NCBI RefSeq assembly: GCF_030269325.1
Contig: NZ_BSTD01000010.1
Coordinates: 62,001-126,000 of the forward strand
Source: Amycolatopsis sp. NBRC 101858
GTDB lineage: Bacteria; Actinomycetota; Actinomycetes; Mycobacteriales; Pseudonocardiaceae
Reading direction: 5' to 3'
DNA length: 64,000 bases
In this document: positions 32,925-41,580 of the stretch, piece after piece
Numbering within the stretch: the stretch's first letter is position 1
Layout of the letters: every line of letters begins with the position of its first letter
Made by a program: the position numbers and the translations under genes
The notes under the pieces: model-generated
What the model was told of the DNA's origin: nothing
Seen by the model: only the letters and a program-made list of their open reading frames with translations
Database searches by the model: none

Positions 32925-33812
32925 TCAGCTGCGCCGCGAGCGCATGTCCCGTGGTGCCAGCCGGTCCCGCAGATCGGCCAGCAGCTCCGTGTTCGCCGAC
33001 ACCGCAGCCGGCTCCCGCTTCGCCACCGCCAGCAGCAGGCAATCCAGCACCAAGGTCGTGCTGAGCCCCTCCTGGGTGAGCCCCGTCGACGACCGCACGG
33101 CCGGCAGCGTCACGTCCACCTGACTGTCCAAAGTGGCCCCCAGCGAGTCCGTCAGCAGCAGGATCCCCGCCCCGGCCGCGCGGGCGTGGCGCAGCGCCGT
33201 CGTCATGTCCGGCAGCAAGCGCTCGGGTGCGTTCAGCACGAACACGTCACCGGCGTCGAGGGGCAGCAGCTCGTCGGCGAGCCGGAACCCCGTCGCCGAC
33301 GTGCTGCGCGCCCGGCGGCCGAGGCGCTGCAGGCGCGTCGCCAGGTAACGCATCGGGAGCTCCGCGATGCCGAGGCCGTAACCGAGCACCTCGCGCGCGC
33401 CGGCGAGGAGGTCCGCGGCCTGGGTGAACGCGGGCTCGGTGAGCAGCCGCCGGGTCTCGGTCAGGCGGTCGACGGACTCCGCGAGCAGCTGGTCGAGCTG
33501 GGACGCGCTGTCGTCGCCGGCCTCCTCGACCCGGTGCCGCAGCCGGGTGGCCGGCGTGTCCGACACGACGTGCCTGCCCACCGCGCGCTTGAGCTCGGGC
33601 AGTCCCGAATAGCCGAGGGACTTGACCGTCCGGATGACGGTGGCGTCACTGGTGCCGCTGAGCTCCCCGAGCTCCCCGGCGGTCGACAGGACGATCATCC
33701 CGGGGTGCTTCCACAGGTACTCGGCCACCCGCCGCTCGGCGGCCGACAGCTCGCCGATCCGCTGCCCGATCCGCTCGGCCAGCTGGCCCTGGCCCTCTTC
33801 CTGACCGCTCAC
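32925..33812 (-). CDS. RpiR-family regulator 3 (HTH plus SIS domain)
   Basis: This 295-residue regulator is closely similar to regulator 2 (RYLATRLQRLGRRARSTSATGFRLADELL). The helix-turn-helix is at about 17-70 (LSAAERRVAEYLWKHP, TSDATVIRTVKSLGY) and the SIS domain is around GYGLGIAELPMRYLA. It starts with GTG at 33812. It is convergent with ProC and lies 36 bp downstream of an SDR gene. Three RpiR paralogues in 13 kb suggest layered control of one locus. Confidence 0.85.
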   Translation of the reverse strand: MSGQEEGQGQLAERIGQRIGELSAAERRVAEYLWKHPGMIVLSTAGELGELSGTSDATVIRTVKSLGYSGLPELKRAVGRHVVSDTPATRLRHRVEEAGDDSASQLDQLLAESVDRLTETRRLLTEPAFTQAADLLAGAREVLGYGLGIAELPMRYLATRLQRLGRRARSTSATGFRLADELLPLDAGDVFVLNAPERLLPDMTTALRHARAAGAGILLLTDSLGATLDSQVDVTLPAVRSSTGLTQEGLSTTLVLDCLLLAVAKREPAAVSANTELLADLRDRLAPRDMRSRRS

Positions 33813-33848
33813 CCCGGAAGCCTACCCACGACCCCGCGCCGAGCGCGG

Positions 33849-34514
33849 CTACCACGACACGGCGAGCCCGTGCCGGTCCAGGAACCGCAGGCCGGGCACG
33901 CCGGCCTGCGCTTCGAGGACGTCGACGACCGCCGGGACGCTCTCTTCGGGAGCCAGCGGCGCGTCGGGGCCACCGAGCCGCGTCCGGTTGTGGCCGGGGT
34001 CGATGAGCAGCTTCGTCCGCCCGTCGCCGGCGGTGCGCGTCGCGTAGCTGCGCATCAGCTGGTTGAGCGCGGCCTTGCTGGCCTTGTAGAGCTCGTAGCC
34101 GTCCTCGGTGTTGAGCGAAACGCTGCCCTGCTCGGACGACATGACCGCGACGGTGCCACCGGGCACGACGAGGTCCCCGAGGGCTTCGACGGTCCGCAGC
34201 GGGCTCAGCGCGTTGGTGACCATGACCTCGGTGAACGTCTCGGTCGAGACGTCGCCGATCGGCGTGTTCCCGCGGTCGATCGCGGCGTTGACGAAGAGCA
34301 GGTCGAGCCGGCGCCCGGCCAGGCGCTCCCGCAGCGCGGCCAGCTCGGCGGCGCTCGTCATCTCCAGGGACTCGACCTCCAGCCCGCCGCCGAGGGCGCG
34401 CGGGTCGCCGCGGGTGGTGGCGATGACGTGCCAGCCGCGGCGGACGAGCTCGGCGGCCAGGACGAGCCCCAGGCCCCGGGAGGCACCGATGACGAGGGCT
34501 TGACGGTCGGACAT
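33849..34514 (-). CDS. SDR-family oxidoreductase
   Basis: This 221-residue short-chain dehydrogenase has the cofactor loop GASRGLG, VMSSEQGS with the active Ser and Y-K-A-S-K in YELYKASKAAL. It is somewhat short and of the C-factor-like type. It is divergent from a TetR gene, and two palindromes in the 95-bp gap suggest TetR represses it. Substrate unknown. Confidence 0.83.
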   Translation of the reverse strand: MSDRQALVIGASRGLGLVLAAELVRRGWHVIATTRGDPRALGGGLEVESLEMTSAAELAALRERLAGRRLDLLFVNAAIDRGNTPIGDVSTETFTEVMVTNALSPLRTVEALGDLVVPGGTVAVMSSEQGSVSLNTEDGYELYKASKAALNQLMRSYATRTAGDGRTKLLIDPGHNRTRLGGPDAPLAPEESVPAVVDVLEAQAGVPGLRFLDRHGLAVSW

Positions 34515-34553
34515 GAGTACTCCTTCGAGTGGTCGGGAGCCCGAGATTAGACG

Positions 34554-34584
34554 AGACGTTGCGTCTAGACAAGACGTTGCGTCT
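34554..34584. promoter_or_regulatory. paired TetR operator
   Basis: Two identical palindromes AGACGTTGCGTCT are at 34554-34566 and 34572-34584, 18 bp apart, between the divergent SDR and TetR genes. The even two-turn spacing suits cooperative dimers. Confidence 0.8.
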
Positions 34585-34609
34585 CGGCAACCGCGCTATC
34601 GTGTCCCGC

Positions 34610-35206
34610 ATGACCGACCGCCCCCGCTCCGGCAACCGCCGCGATGAGACCGCGCGCCTGGCCGTGCTGCACGCCGCCGACGACCTGCTCGTCGAGCACG
34701 GGTTCGCCGCGCTGACCGTCGAGGCGATCGCGCGCCGTGCCGGCGTCGCAAAGCAGACGATCTACCGCTGGTGGCCGTCGAAGGTCGAGATCCTCCTCGA
34801 CACGCTGATCGAGGACAGCGCCAAGCGCTTCCCGGTCCCGGCCGACAAGCCCACGGCCGATGGCATCCGCGGCTACCTGCGGGCGTTCGCGCGGTTCCTC
34901 ACCCGCGACCCGGCGGGCAAGGTCCTGCTCGCGCTCCTCGCCCAGGCGCAGCACGACCCCGGCACGGCCCAGAGCTTCCGCGAGCGCTACCTCGGCCCGC
35001 GCCGGGACGAGGAACGCGCCCTGCTCACCCGCGCGATCGACGCGGGCGAGATCGCACCGAAGCTCGGGCCCGACGCCGCCCTGGACGCCCTGGTCGGCCC
35101 GATCGTCTACTGCGCCCTGACGGGGTCGAGCGTCCCCCGCGGGCTGGTGAGCACGCTCGTCGAGGACGTGCTCAGGCCGCCGAACCGAGACAGGACCCGC
35201 CCCTGA
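34610..35206 (+). CDS. TetR-family repressor
   Basis: This 198-residue repressor has the N-terminal helix-turn-helix (TVEAIARRAGVAKQTIYRWW at about 36-55) of the AcrR-like group and a C-terminal ligand domain with a TetR_C-type RYLGPRRDEERALL segment. The ATG at 34610 is used because the longer frame would begin inside the operators. It likely represses itself and the divergent SDR gene. The MFS pump downstream is a possible third target. Confidence 0.87.
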   Translation: MTDRPRSGNRRDETARLAVLHAADDLLVEHGFAALTVEAIARRAGVAKQTIYRWWPSKVEILLDTLIEDSAKRFPVPADKPTADGIRGYLRAFARFLTRDPAGKVLLALLAQAQHDPGTAQSFRERYLGPRRDEERALLTRAIDAGEIAPKLGPDAALDALVGPIVYCALTGSSVPRGLVSTLVEDVLRPPNRDRTRP

Positions 35207-35255
35207 GTCTCGGTACCCGCACGTAGCGTCGGGGGAGACCGGAGGGAAGAGGTGC

Positions 35256-36761
35256 ATGCGGGCGGAGTCCGAGGTGGCCGGCGACGTCGTGCTGTCGACC
35301 GGCCGTCGCGTGTGGACGGTCGGTGTCATGTGCACGGCGGTCGGCCTGGTGATCGCCATGGTGACGATCGTGAACGCCGCGCTGCCGGCGCTGGCCGCCG
35401 ACACCGGCGCGAGCCAGGCCGAGCAGACCTGGATCGTCGACGTCTACACGCTGGTGCTGGCCGCGCTGGTGCTGCCGGCCGGTGCGCTGGGTGACCGGCA
35501 CGGGCGCCGCGGTGTGCTCGTCGCGGGCCTGCTCGTCTTCGCGGCCGGGTGCGCCGCGCCGGTCTTCCTCGACACGTCGGCGTGGATCATCGCGGCCCGG
35601 GCCGTCACGGGCCTCGGCGCGGCGATGATCATGCCGGCCACGCTGTCGATCATCACCGCGAGCTTCCCGCCGGAACGCCGCGGCCGGGCCATCGGGACCT
35701 GGGCCGCGGTGGCCGGTGTCGGCGGGCTCGGCGGGCTCGTGCTCGCCGGGGTGCTGCTGCAGCACTTCGCGTGGCACTCGGTCTTCCTCGGGCCGGCGGT
35801 GCTGTCGGTGGTCCTGGTGGCCGCGAGCCTGACGGTCCCGACGTCGCGCGACCGTCGCCGGCACGCGTTCGACGTCGCCGGCGCGGTGCTCAGCGCCCTG
35901 GCCATCGGCGCGGTGGTGTTCGGCATCCTGCGCGTCGCCGATCTCGGCTGGGGCAGCGCGACGGTCCTCGGGTCGATCGCGGGCGGGCTGGTGCTGGGCG
36001 CGCTGTTCGTCGGGTACGAGCTGCGGCGCGAGTCGCCGCTGCTGGACGTCCGGCTGTTCGGCAACGCGGCCTTCGCGGCCGGGTCGGTTTCGGTGACCGT
36101 GCAGTTCACCGCGGCGTTCGGGATGTTCTACGCGCTGGCGCAGTACCTCCAGCTGGTGCAGGGGTATTCGGCGCTGAAGTCGGGGCTCGCGCTGTGGCCC
36201 GTCGCCGTGACGCTCTTCCCGCTGTCGCTGGCTTCCGCGCCGCTGGTCCGCCGGTTCGGGCTGCGCGCGGTGACCTGCACCGGGCTCGCCGTCGTCGTGG
36301 CCGGCATGGTCCTCATCGGACAGCTGGACGCCGGCAGCGGGTACCCCGCTCTGGCGGTCGCGGTCTGTGTGCTGGGCGCGGGGATCGGGGTGACGGCCCC
36401 GGCGGCGACGAGCGCGATCCTCGACAGCGTGCCGCCGTCGCAGTACGGCGTGGCCTCGGCGGTCAACGACGCGACGCGCGAAGTCGGTGCGGCACTGGGG
36501 ATCGCGCTCGTGGGCAGCGTCCTTTCCGCCGGTTACACGGATTCGGTCCGCTCGGCGACGGCGGCGCTGGCACCGCCCGCGCGCGAGGCGGCGGAAGGCT
36601 CGCTGGCGGGCGCGCTCGCGGTGGCGGCGGGTCCCGGCGGCGCGAACCTGGCGGCGTCCGCGCGAGCGGCTTTCGCGCACGGCATGGGGATCAGCATGCT
36701 CGCGCTGGCGGCCGTCGTGGTGGCCGGCATCGTCGCGGCCGCGGTGCTGGTGCGCCGGTAG
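35256..36761 (+). CDS. MFS drug/solute exporter, DHA2 (EmrB/QacA) family
   Basis: This 501-residue protein has about 14 membrane segments, the loop motif GALGDRHGRRGVL after helix 2, the SFPPERRGRAIGTWAA motif after helix 4-5, and the DHA2 pattern VNAALPALAADTGAS in helix 1. It exports small toxic compounds by proton antiport. The ATG at 35256 follows GGGAAGAGG. It lies 49 bp after the TetR gene and may be co-transcribed with it. Confidence 0.9.
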   Translation: MRAESEVAGDVVLSTGRRVWTVGVMCTAVGLVIAMVTIVNAALPALAADTGASQAEQTWIVDVYTLVLAALVLPAGALGDRHGRRGVLVAGLLVFAAGCAAPVFLDTSAWIIAARAVTGLGAAMIMPATLSIITASFPPERRGRAIGTWAAVAGVGGLGGLVLAGVLLQHFAWHSVFLGPAVLSVVLVAASLTVPTSRDRRRHAFDVAGAVLSALAIGAVVFGILRVADLGWGSATVLGSIAGGLVLGALFVGYELRRESPLLDVRLFGNAAFAAGSVSVTVQFTAAFGMFYALAQYLQLVQGYSALKSGLALWPVAVTLFPLSLASAPLVRRFGLRAVTCTGLAVVVAGMVLIGQLDAGSGYPALAVAVCVLGAGIGVTAPAATSAILDSVPPSQYGVASAVNDATREVGAALGIALVGSVLSAGYTDSVRSATAALAPPAREAAEGSLAGALAVAAGPGGANLAASARAAFAHGMGISMLALAAVVVAGIVAAAVLVRR

Positions 36762-36829
36762 CCGTGTATCTGGGGCTGCCGCCGGGTCCCTTTGTCTTCA
36801 GTGCAACCACGATTGTCCTGGAGGGGACC

Positions 36830-37153
36830 ATGACCCAGCTCCACATCAAGACCTTGAAGTGCGTCAAGAAGGACGACGTGATCGGGAAGGACGAAGTCGT
36901 CGTGCAGATGAACGGCGTCACGGTCTCGGGCCCGCACAAGCTGGGCAAGGGCGACGACGTCACGCTCAACACGCTGCGCCCGTTCACGAATTCGGTGAAG
37001 GTGACGCTGATCGACGAGGACGGCGGCAAGGACGACACCCTCGGCACGGTGACGATCACCGACACGCAGGCGGGAATCGGCACGCTGACGGCGTTCTTCA
37101 ACGCCCTGGCCGGCGCGGACTACCACCTGACGTACGACGTGCACGCCGCCTGA
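36830..37153 (+). CDS. small beta-rich protein of unknown function
   Basis: This 107-residue protein has no signal peptide, no Cys beyond residue 11, and an alternating hydrophobic pattern suggesting a beta-sandwich (KTLKCVKKDDVIGKDEVVVQ, SVKVTLIDEDGGKDDTLGTV). Regularly spaced Asp and Glu (KDD, GKDE, DEDGGKDD) could bind calcium, as in C2- or crystallin-like folds, but this is inference. GGAGGGG directly upstream is one of the strongest ribosome-binding sites in the window, so it may be highly expressed. I do not recognise the family. Confidence 0.75.
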   Translation: MTQLHIKTLKCVKKDDVIGKDEVVVQMNGVTVSGPHKLGKGDDVTLNTLRPFTNSVKVTLIDEDGGKDDTLGTVTITDTQAGIGTLTAFFNALAGADYHLTYDVHAA

Positions 37154-37160
37154 CACCGGT

Positions 37161-38012
37161 TCAGCGGCCGGCGGGCTCGGCGGTCCACGAAGCCAGGATG
37201 CGCAACGCTTCGTGGGCCGGCGAGCCCGGCTCGGCCGTCAGGACCATGAGCCGCTGGCCACTGCCGTCGGGGCTTTCCCACATGTCGCAGTCCAGCGTCA
37301 GGTCGCCGACCACCGGGTGGCGGTACCGCTTCACGCCGTAGCCCGCGCTCGTCACGTGGTGGGCCGCCCACCACGTGCGGAACTCCGGGTGGTGCACCGC
37401 GAGCTCGCCGACGAGGTCCGCCAGCTCCGGCGCGTCCGGGTCGCGCGCGGCCTCCAGGTGCAGGGCCGCCACCGCCGTGCGGGCCGCCTCTTCCCAGTCG
37501 GTGTGCAGCGCGCGCACCGAAGGGTCGGCGAAGAGCAGGTACACGTAGTTGCGGCGGTTCGCCGGGTAGCGGGCGAAATCGGTGAACAGCGCCGCCGCCG
37601 ACTCGTTCCACGCCACGACGTCCAGCCGGTGGCCCAGCACCATCGCGGGAGTCTCGGCCAGCTGGTCGAGCAGCCTTTTCATGGCGGGGCGCAGTTTTTC
37701 GCCCGCCCGGCGCCGCGGCCGGCGGTAGGGCTTGCCGGCCAGTTCGTGCACATAGGACTGCTGGTCGTCGCTCAGCCGGAGCGCGCGGGCGAGGGTGGCG
37801 AGGACCGACGACGAAGCCTGCACGCGCCCCTGTTCGAGCCGCGTCAGGTAGTCGACGCTGATCGCGGCAAGCTGCGCGACCTCCTCGCGGCGGAGCCCGG
37901 CCACGCGTCGCGGCGAAGCGGGTTCCGGCAGGCCGACGTCACGCGGGCTCAGCTGCGCGCGGCGTGCCTTGAGGAAGTCGCCGAGCTCCTTGGGCTGACC
38001 GGTGGGCTCCAT
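37161..38012 (-). CDS. XRE-family regulator with MmyB-like ligand domain
   Basis: This 283-residue regulator has an XRE helix-turn-helix with the group signature RRVAGLRREEVAQLAAISVDY (residues about 35-55) and YLTRLEQGR. It is followed by the PAS-like MmyB-type domain (VVAWNESAAALFTD, then LYLDC-like TLDCDMWESPDG). Members of this group often control adjacent oxidoreductase or efflux genes. Its target is not evident here; it is convergent with the small beta-rich protein gene. Confidence 0.87.
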   Translation of the reverse strand: MEPTGQPKELGDFLKARRAQLSPRDVGLPEPASPRRVAGLRREEVAQLAAISVDYLTRLEQGRVQASSSVLATLARALRLSDDQQSYVHELAGKPYRRPRRRAGEKLRPAMKRLLDQLAETPAMVLGHRLDVVAWNESAAALFTDFARYPANRRNYVYLLFADPSVRALHTDWEEAARTAVAALHLEAARDPDAPELADLVGELAVHHPEFRTWWAAHHVTSAGYGVKRYRHPVVGDLTLDCDMWESPDGSGQRLMVLTAEPGSPAHEALRILASWTAEPAGR

Positions 38013-38068
38013 ACCGCCGATTGTCCCCGGGCCCGGCCGGTCCCGGGTGGGCAGGTTTCTGCCCCCGC

Positions 38069-38971
38069 TCAGCCGCGCAGCTCGGCGGCCTGCTCGCGCA
38101 GGGCCGCGACGACCGCGGTGGCGCCCGCCGAGCGCCCCTGCCGGGTGACGACGACCGCGGCCCGGCCGCGCCAGGCCGGATCTTCGACGGAGACGACCGC
38201 GACCCCGGCCGGCACCGACGCGGCCGCCACGCCGGGCAGCAGCGCGACGCCGAGCCCGGCCGCCACCATGCCCAGCCGGGTCGTCCAGCTACCGGCCGCG
38301 TGGCCGACGCGGGGCTCGGCCAGCGTCGGCCAAGCGCCGAACTGGGGTTCGCCGCGGCCGCCGCGGCCGACGATCCACGTCTCGTCACGCAGGTCCGCGA
38401 CGTCCACCAGCCGCCGGTGGGCGAGCCGGTGCCCGGCCGGGACGGCGACGCGCAGGTCGTCGTCGGTCAGGACGTCCTGGTGCAGGCCCGCGAGGTCGTA
38501 GCCGGGCAGCCCGGCGCCGACGCCGATCACGACGACCTCGGTGCGCCCGCCGCGGAGCCGGGCGAGCAGCGCCGGGGTCGCGCCTTCCTCGAGCGTGACG
38601 GCCAGCCCGGGGTGCCGGGTGCGCAGCGCCGCCAGCGCGCGGGGGACCAGGACCGCCGCCGCGGCCGGGAACGCGCCGATCGCCAGGCGCCCCGCCAGCC
38701 GGTCGCGCAGGCCCGCCAGCTCCTGCTCGGCGGAGTCGAGCACCGCCAGCGCGGTGGTGGCGTGCCGGGCCAGCAGCGCCCCGGCCGGGCTCGGCCGCAC
38801 CCCGCGGGCGTGCCGCTCGAACAACGCCGTGCCCGCGGCGGCTTCCATCATCGCCACCTGCCGCGAGATCGCGGACTGCGTGTACCCGAGGGAGGCGGCC
38901 GCCGCGGTGAACGAGCCCGTGGCCGCCACCTCGCGGATCACCCGCAGGCCGGTCAGCGTCACTTCTGCCAT
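38069..38971 (-). CDS. LysR-family regulator
   Basis: This 300-residue LysR regulator has a winged helix (GSFTAAAASLGYTQSAISRQ at about 19-38) and a periplasmic-binding-like effector domain with two lobes (LAIGAFPAAAAVLVP, LDLVV-type segments). It is divergent from an SDR gene, with an inverted repeat between them at 38997-39013, so it probably controls that SDR. Confidence 0.87.
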   Translation of the reverse strand: MAEVTLTGLRVIREVAATGSFTAAAASLGYTQSAISRQVAMMEAAAGTALFERHARGVRPSPAGALLARHATTALAVLDSAEQELAGLRDRLAGRLAIGAFPAAAAVLVPRALAALRTRHPGLAVTLEEGATPALLARLRGGRTEVVVIGVGAGLPGYDLAGLHQDVLTDDDLRVAVPAGHRLAHRRLVDVADLRDETWIVGRGGRGEPQFGAWPTLAEPRVGHAAGSWTTRLGMVAAGLGVALLPGVAAASVPAGVAVVSVEDPAWRGRAAVVVTRQGRSAGATAVVAALREQAAELRG

Positions 38972-38996
38972 GCCGCCAGCCTAGCCATGAGCAATG

Positions 38997-39013
38997 CGCA
39001 CAGCAGATGTGCG
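38997..39013. promoter_or_regulatory. LysR-type inverted repeat
   Basis: CGCACA-N5-TGTGCG lies in the 87-bp gap between LysR and SDR, 26 bp from the LysR start. Size and position suit a LysR recognition site. Confidence 0.5.
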
Positions 39014-39058
39014 AAGACATCGCTGGTGCTCATGCCTGGCCGGGCGCAGCATGGAAGC

Positions 39059-39847
39059 ATGATTTGGTTCATCACAGGATCTTCGAAGGGCTTCGGCCGC
39101 CACTGGGCCGAGGCCGCCCTCGAGCGCGGCGACCGGGTCGCCGCGACCGCACGGAACCTCGCCGACCTGGACGGCCTCGCCGAGCGCTTCGGCGACGCCG
39201 TGCTGCCGCTGCGGCTCGACGTCACCGACCGCGACGCCGCGTTCGCCGCGGTCCGGCGCGCGGCGGACCACTTCGGCGGCCTGGACGTCGTGGTCAACAA
39301 CGCCGGCTACGGCCACTTCGGCCGGGTCGAAGAACTCGGCGAGGACGACGTCCGCGCCCAGCTCGAGACCAACTTCTTCGGCGCGCTGTGGGGCACGCAG
39401 GCCGCGTTGCCGATCCTGCAGGCGCAGCGCCGCGGGCACATCATCCAGGTCACCAGCGAAGGCGGGGTGCTCGCCTTTCCGGGCATCGGCGCCTACCACG
39501 CGTCGAAGTGGGCGCTGGAAGGCCTTTCCGAGTCCCTGGCGCAGGAAGTCGCCGAGTTCGGCATCCACGTCACCAACCTCGAGCCGGGCCCCTACGCGAC
39601 CGACTGGCTGAGCGTGGGCTCGCGCCGGAGCACCCCGAACCCGGACTACCCGGCCGCCGGTGAGGGCCACTGGGACGTCGGCGACCCGCGCGCCACCCGC
39701 GCGGCCGTGCTCGAACTCGTGGACGCCGCCGACCCGCCGCGCCGGATGTTCCTCGGCAAGTCGCTGGCCGCGGTCACCGAGGTGTACGAGGACCGGCTCA
39801 AGACGTGGAACGACTGGCAGCCGGTGGCGGTGCGGGCGTTCGGCTGA
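39059..39847 (+). CDS. SDR-family oxidoreductase
   Basis: This 262-residue classical short-chain dehydrogenase has GSSKGFG at the cofactor loop, NNAGYGHFG, S in VTSEGG and Y-H-A-S-K in GAYHASKWAL. The ATG at 39059 (MIWFITGSSKGFGRHW) gives the normal start. It is probably regulated by the divergent LysR. Its last 50 bp overlap the end of the next LysR gene on the opposite strand. Confidence 0.87.
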   Translation: MIWFITGSSKGFGRHWAEAALERGDRVAATARNLADLDGLAERFGDAVLPLRLDVTDRDAAFAAVRRAADHFGGLDVVVNNAGYGHFGRVEELGEDDVRAQLETNFFGALWGTQAALPILQAQRRGHIIQVTSEGGVLAFPGIGAYHASKWALEGLSESLAQEVAEFGIHVTNLEPGPYATDWLSVGSRRSTPNPDYPAAGEGHWDVGDPRATRAAVLELVDAADPPRRMFLGKSLAAVTEVYEDRLKTWNDWQPVAVRAFG

Positions 39848-40748
39848 GCGCCGCGTGCGGGTCGTCCGCGGGCACCCACCCGGTGTCGAGGTCCAGCGCG
39901 GCGACGTCCCGGGTGAGCGCCGCGATCGTCGCCAGGACCGGCGCGCGGGTCTCGTCGCGGCGGGACACCAGCGACCACGTCCACAGGGGCGCCGGCCCGG
40001 TCACCGGCCGGCGCGCGAGGTCCGGCGGCACCGGCGTCGTCTGGCCCTTCGGCGAGTTGAGCACCGGGCGGCGCAGCCGGCGGACGTGGTCGAAGAACGC
40101 CGGGCCGGTCACACCGCCGTCGTGCGTGCGCACGACCTCGGCGCCGGTGACCCGCGCGAATTCCGCGGCGTAGACGTTCCACGACGCCCAGCTGGCGGTG
40201 TCGTCGTCGACGAGCACGAGGACGTCCTTCGCCGCGACCTCCGCGCTGCCCGTGCCGATCGCGTGGAGGCGGTCCGCACTCAGCAGGTGGGCGACCAGGT
40301 CGCGTTCGGTCAGGTCGGCCGCCCGCGCCCAGCAGATCGCCAGGTCGATGCTCCGGTCGGCGACCCGGCCCAGCTGGGCGTGCGACGGCAGCACCCACGT
40401 GTCGACGTGCAGGTGCGCGACCCCCGCGACGCGGTCGACCAGGTCGGCGGGCCGCCAGTTGACGTAGCCCAGCCGCACCGGCTCGCGCGCGGCGATCCCG
40501 GCCGCCGAGCGGCGGAGCGCGTCGGCCTGCTCCAGCAGCGCGAGCACCTGCGGCAGCAGCGATTCCCCGCATTCGGTGAGCGTGACCGACCGGCGGTCGC
40601 GGTCGAAGAGGCGGACGCCGAGGTCGCGTTCGAGCGCCTTGATCTGCTGGGACAGCGAAGGCCCGGCGATGCGCAGCCGCTCCGCGGCCCGGCCGAAGTT
40701 CAGTTCGGTGGCGACGGCCACGAAGTACCGAAGCTGGCGTAGCTCCAT
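39798..40748 (-). CDS. LysR-family regulator
   Basis: This 316-residue LysR protein begins MELRQLRYFVAVATELNFGR and has the helix LRIAGPSLSQQIKALERDLG, typical of CatR/BenM-like members that respond to aromatic or chlorinated acids. It is divergent from the SDR, NTF2-like and isomerase genes at 40868-42222. GGGAG-N7-CTCCC (40768-40784) in the gap is a possible site. The Pro/Ala/Ser-rich C-terminal tail overlaps the SDR gene on the other strand. Confidence 0.85.
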   Translation of the reverse strand: MELRQLRYFVAVATELNFGRAAERLRIAGPSLSQQIKALERDLGVRLFDRDRRSVTLTECGESLLPQVLALLEQADALRRSAAGIAAREPVRLGYVNWRPADLVDRVAGVAHLHVDTWVLPSHAQLGRVADRSIDLAICWARAADLTERDLVAHLLSADRLHAIGTGSAEVAAKDVLVLVDDDTASWASWNVYAAEFARVTGAEVVRTHDGGVTGPAFFDHVRRLRRPVLNSPKGQTTPVPPDLARRPVTGPAPLWTWSLVSRRDETRAPVLATIAALTRDVAALDLDTGWVPADDPHAALSRTPAPPPAASRSTS

Positions 40749-40867
40749 ACCGGGAGCTTAGTGCGGTGGGAGTCCGCGCCTCCCAGCTGAGAGCGAACCG
40801 GTCGTGGCGGACCGGGTTCGCCCGGCCCATCCTCGGCTCAGGAAGCACCACTCACTTGGAGGTTTTC

Positions 40868-41575
40868 ATGAGCACCCAGAAGGTCGCGGTCGTCACCGGC
40901 GCCTCGCAGGGCATCGGCGCGGCCGTGGTCGAGGCGTACCGCAAGCTCGGCTACGCCGTCGTCGCGAACTCGCGGTCCATCACCCCGTCGGGTGACGCCG
41001 GGATCCTGGCCGTCGCGGGCGACATCGCCGACCCGGCCGTCGGCGCCCACGTGATCGACCAGGCGCTGGCGACGTTCGGCCGCGTCGACACGCTGGTCAA
41101 CAACGCCGGCGTCTTCGTCGCCAAGCCGTTCACCGAGTACACCGCGGCGGACTTCGACCTCGTGACCGGCGTCAACCTGCGCGGCTTCTTCGAGGTCACC
41201 CGGCGCGCGATCGCGGCGATGCTGGAGGTCGGCGGCGGGCACGTCGTCAACGTCACCACCAGCCTGACCGACCACGCGAACAGCGCGGTCCCGTCGGCGC
41301 TGGCGTCGCTGACCAAGGGCGGCCTGAACTCGGTGACGAAGTCGCTGGCCATCGAGTACGCCGCGCGCGGCGTCCGCGTGAACGCCGTGTCGCCGGGCAT
41401 CATCCGCACCCCGATGCACCCGGCGTCGACGCACGACGCGCTCGCGGGCCTGCACCCGGTCGGGCGGATGGGCGACCCGGGCGACATCGTCGACGCGGTC
41501 GTGTACCTGGAGGGCGCGCCGTTCGTCACCGGCGAGATCCTGCACGTCGACGGCGGCCAGAGCGCGGGACACTGA
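40868..41575 (+). CDS. SDR-family protein with substituted catalytic Tyr
   Basis: This 235-residue short-chain dehydrogenase-like protein has an intact cofactor loop GASQGIG, NNAGVF and the late VRVNAVSPGII. At the active site the usual Tyr-x-x-x-Lys reads Ala-Ser-Leu-Thr-Lys (ALASLTKGGLN), so Lys remains but Tyr is Ala. I recall relatives with the same ALASLTKGG motif, so it is probably a distinct subgroup and not a mutation. GGAGG lies before the ATG. It is the first gene of a three-gene unit. Confidence 0.82.
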   Translation: MSTQKVAVVTGASQGIGAAVVEAYRKLGYAVVANSRSITPSGDAGILAVAGDIADPAVGAHVIDQALATFGRVDTLVNNAGVFVAKPFTEYTAADFDLVTGVNLRGFFEVTRRAIAAMLEVGGGHVVNVTTSLTDHANSAVPSALASLTKGGLNSVTKSLAIEYAARGVRVNAVSPGIIRTPMHPASTHDALAGLHPVGRMGDPGDIVDAVVYLEGAPFVTGEILHVDGGQSAGH

Positions 41576-41580
41576 GCACC

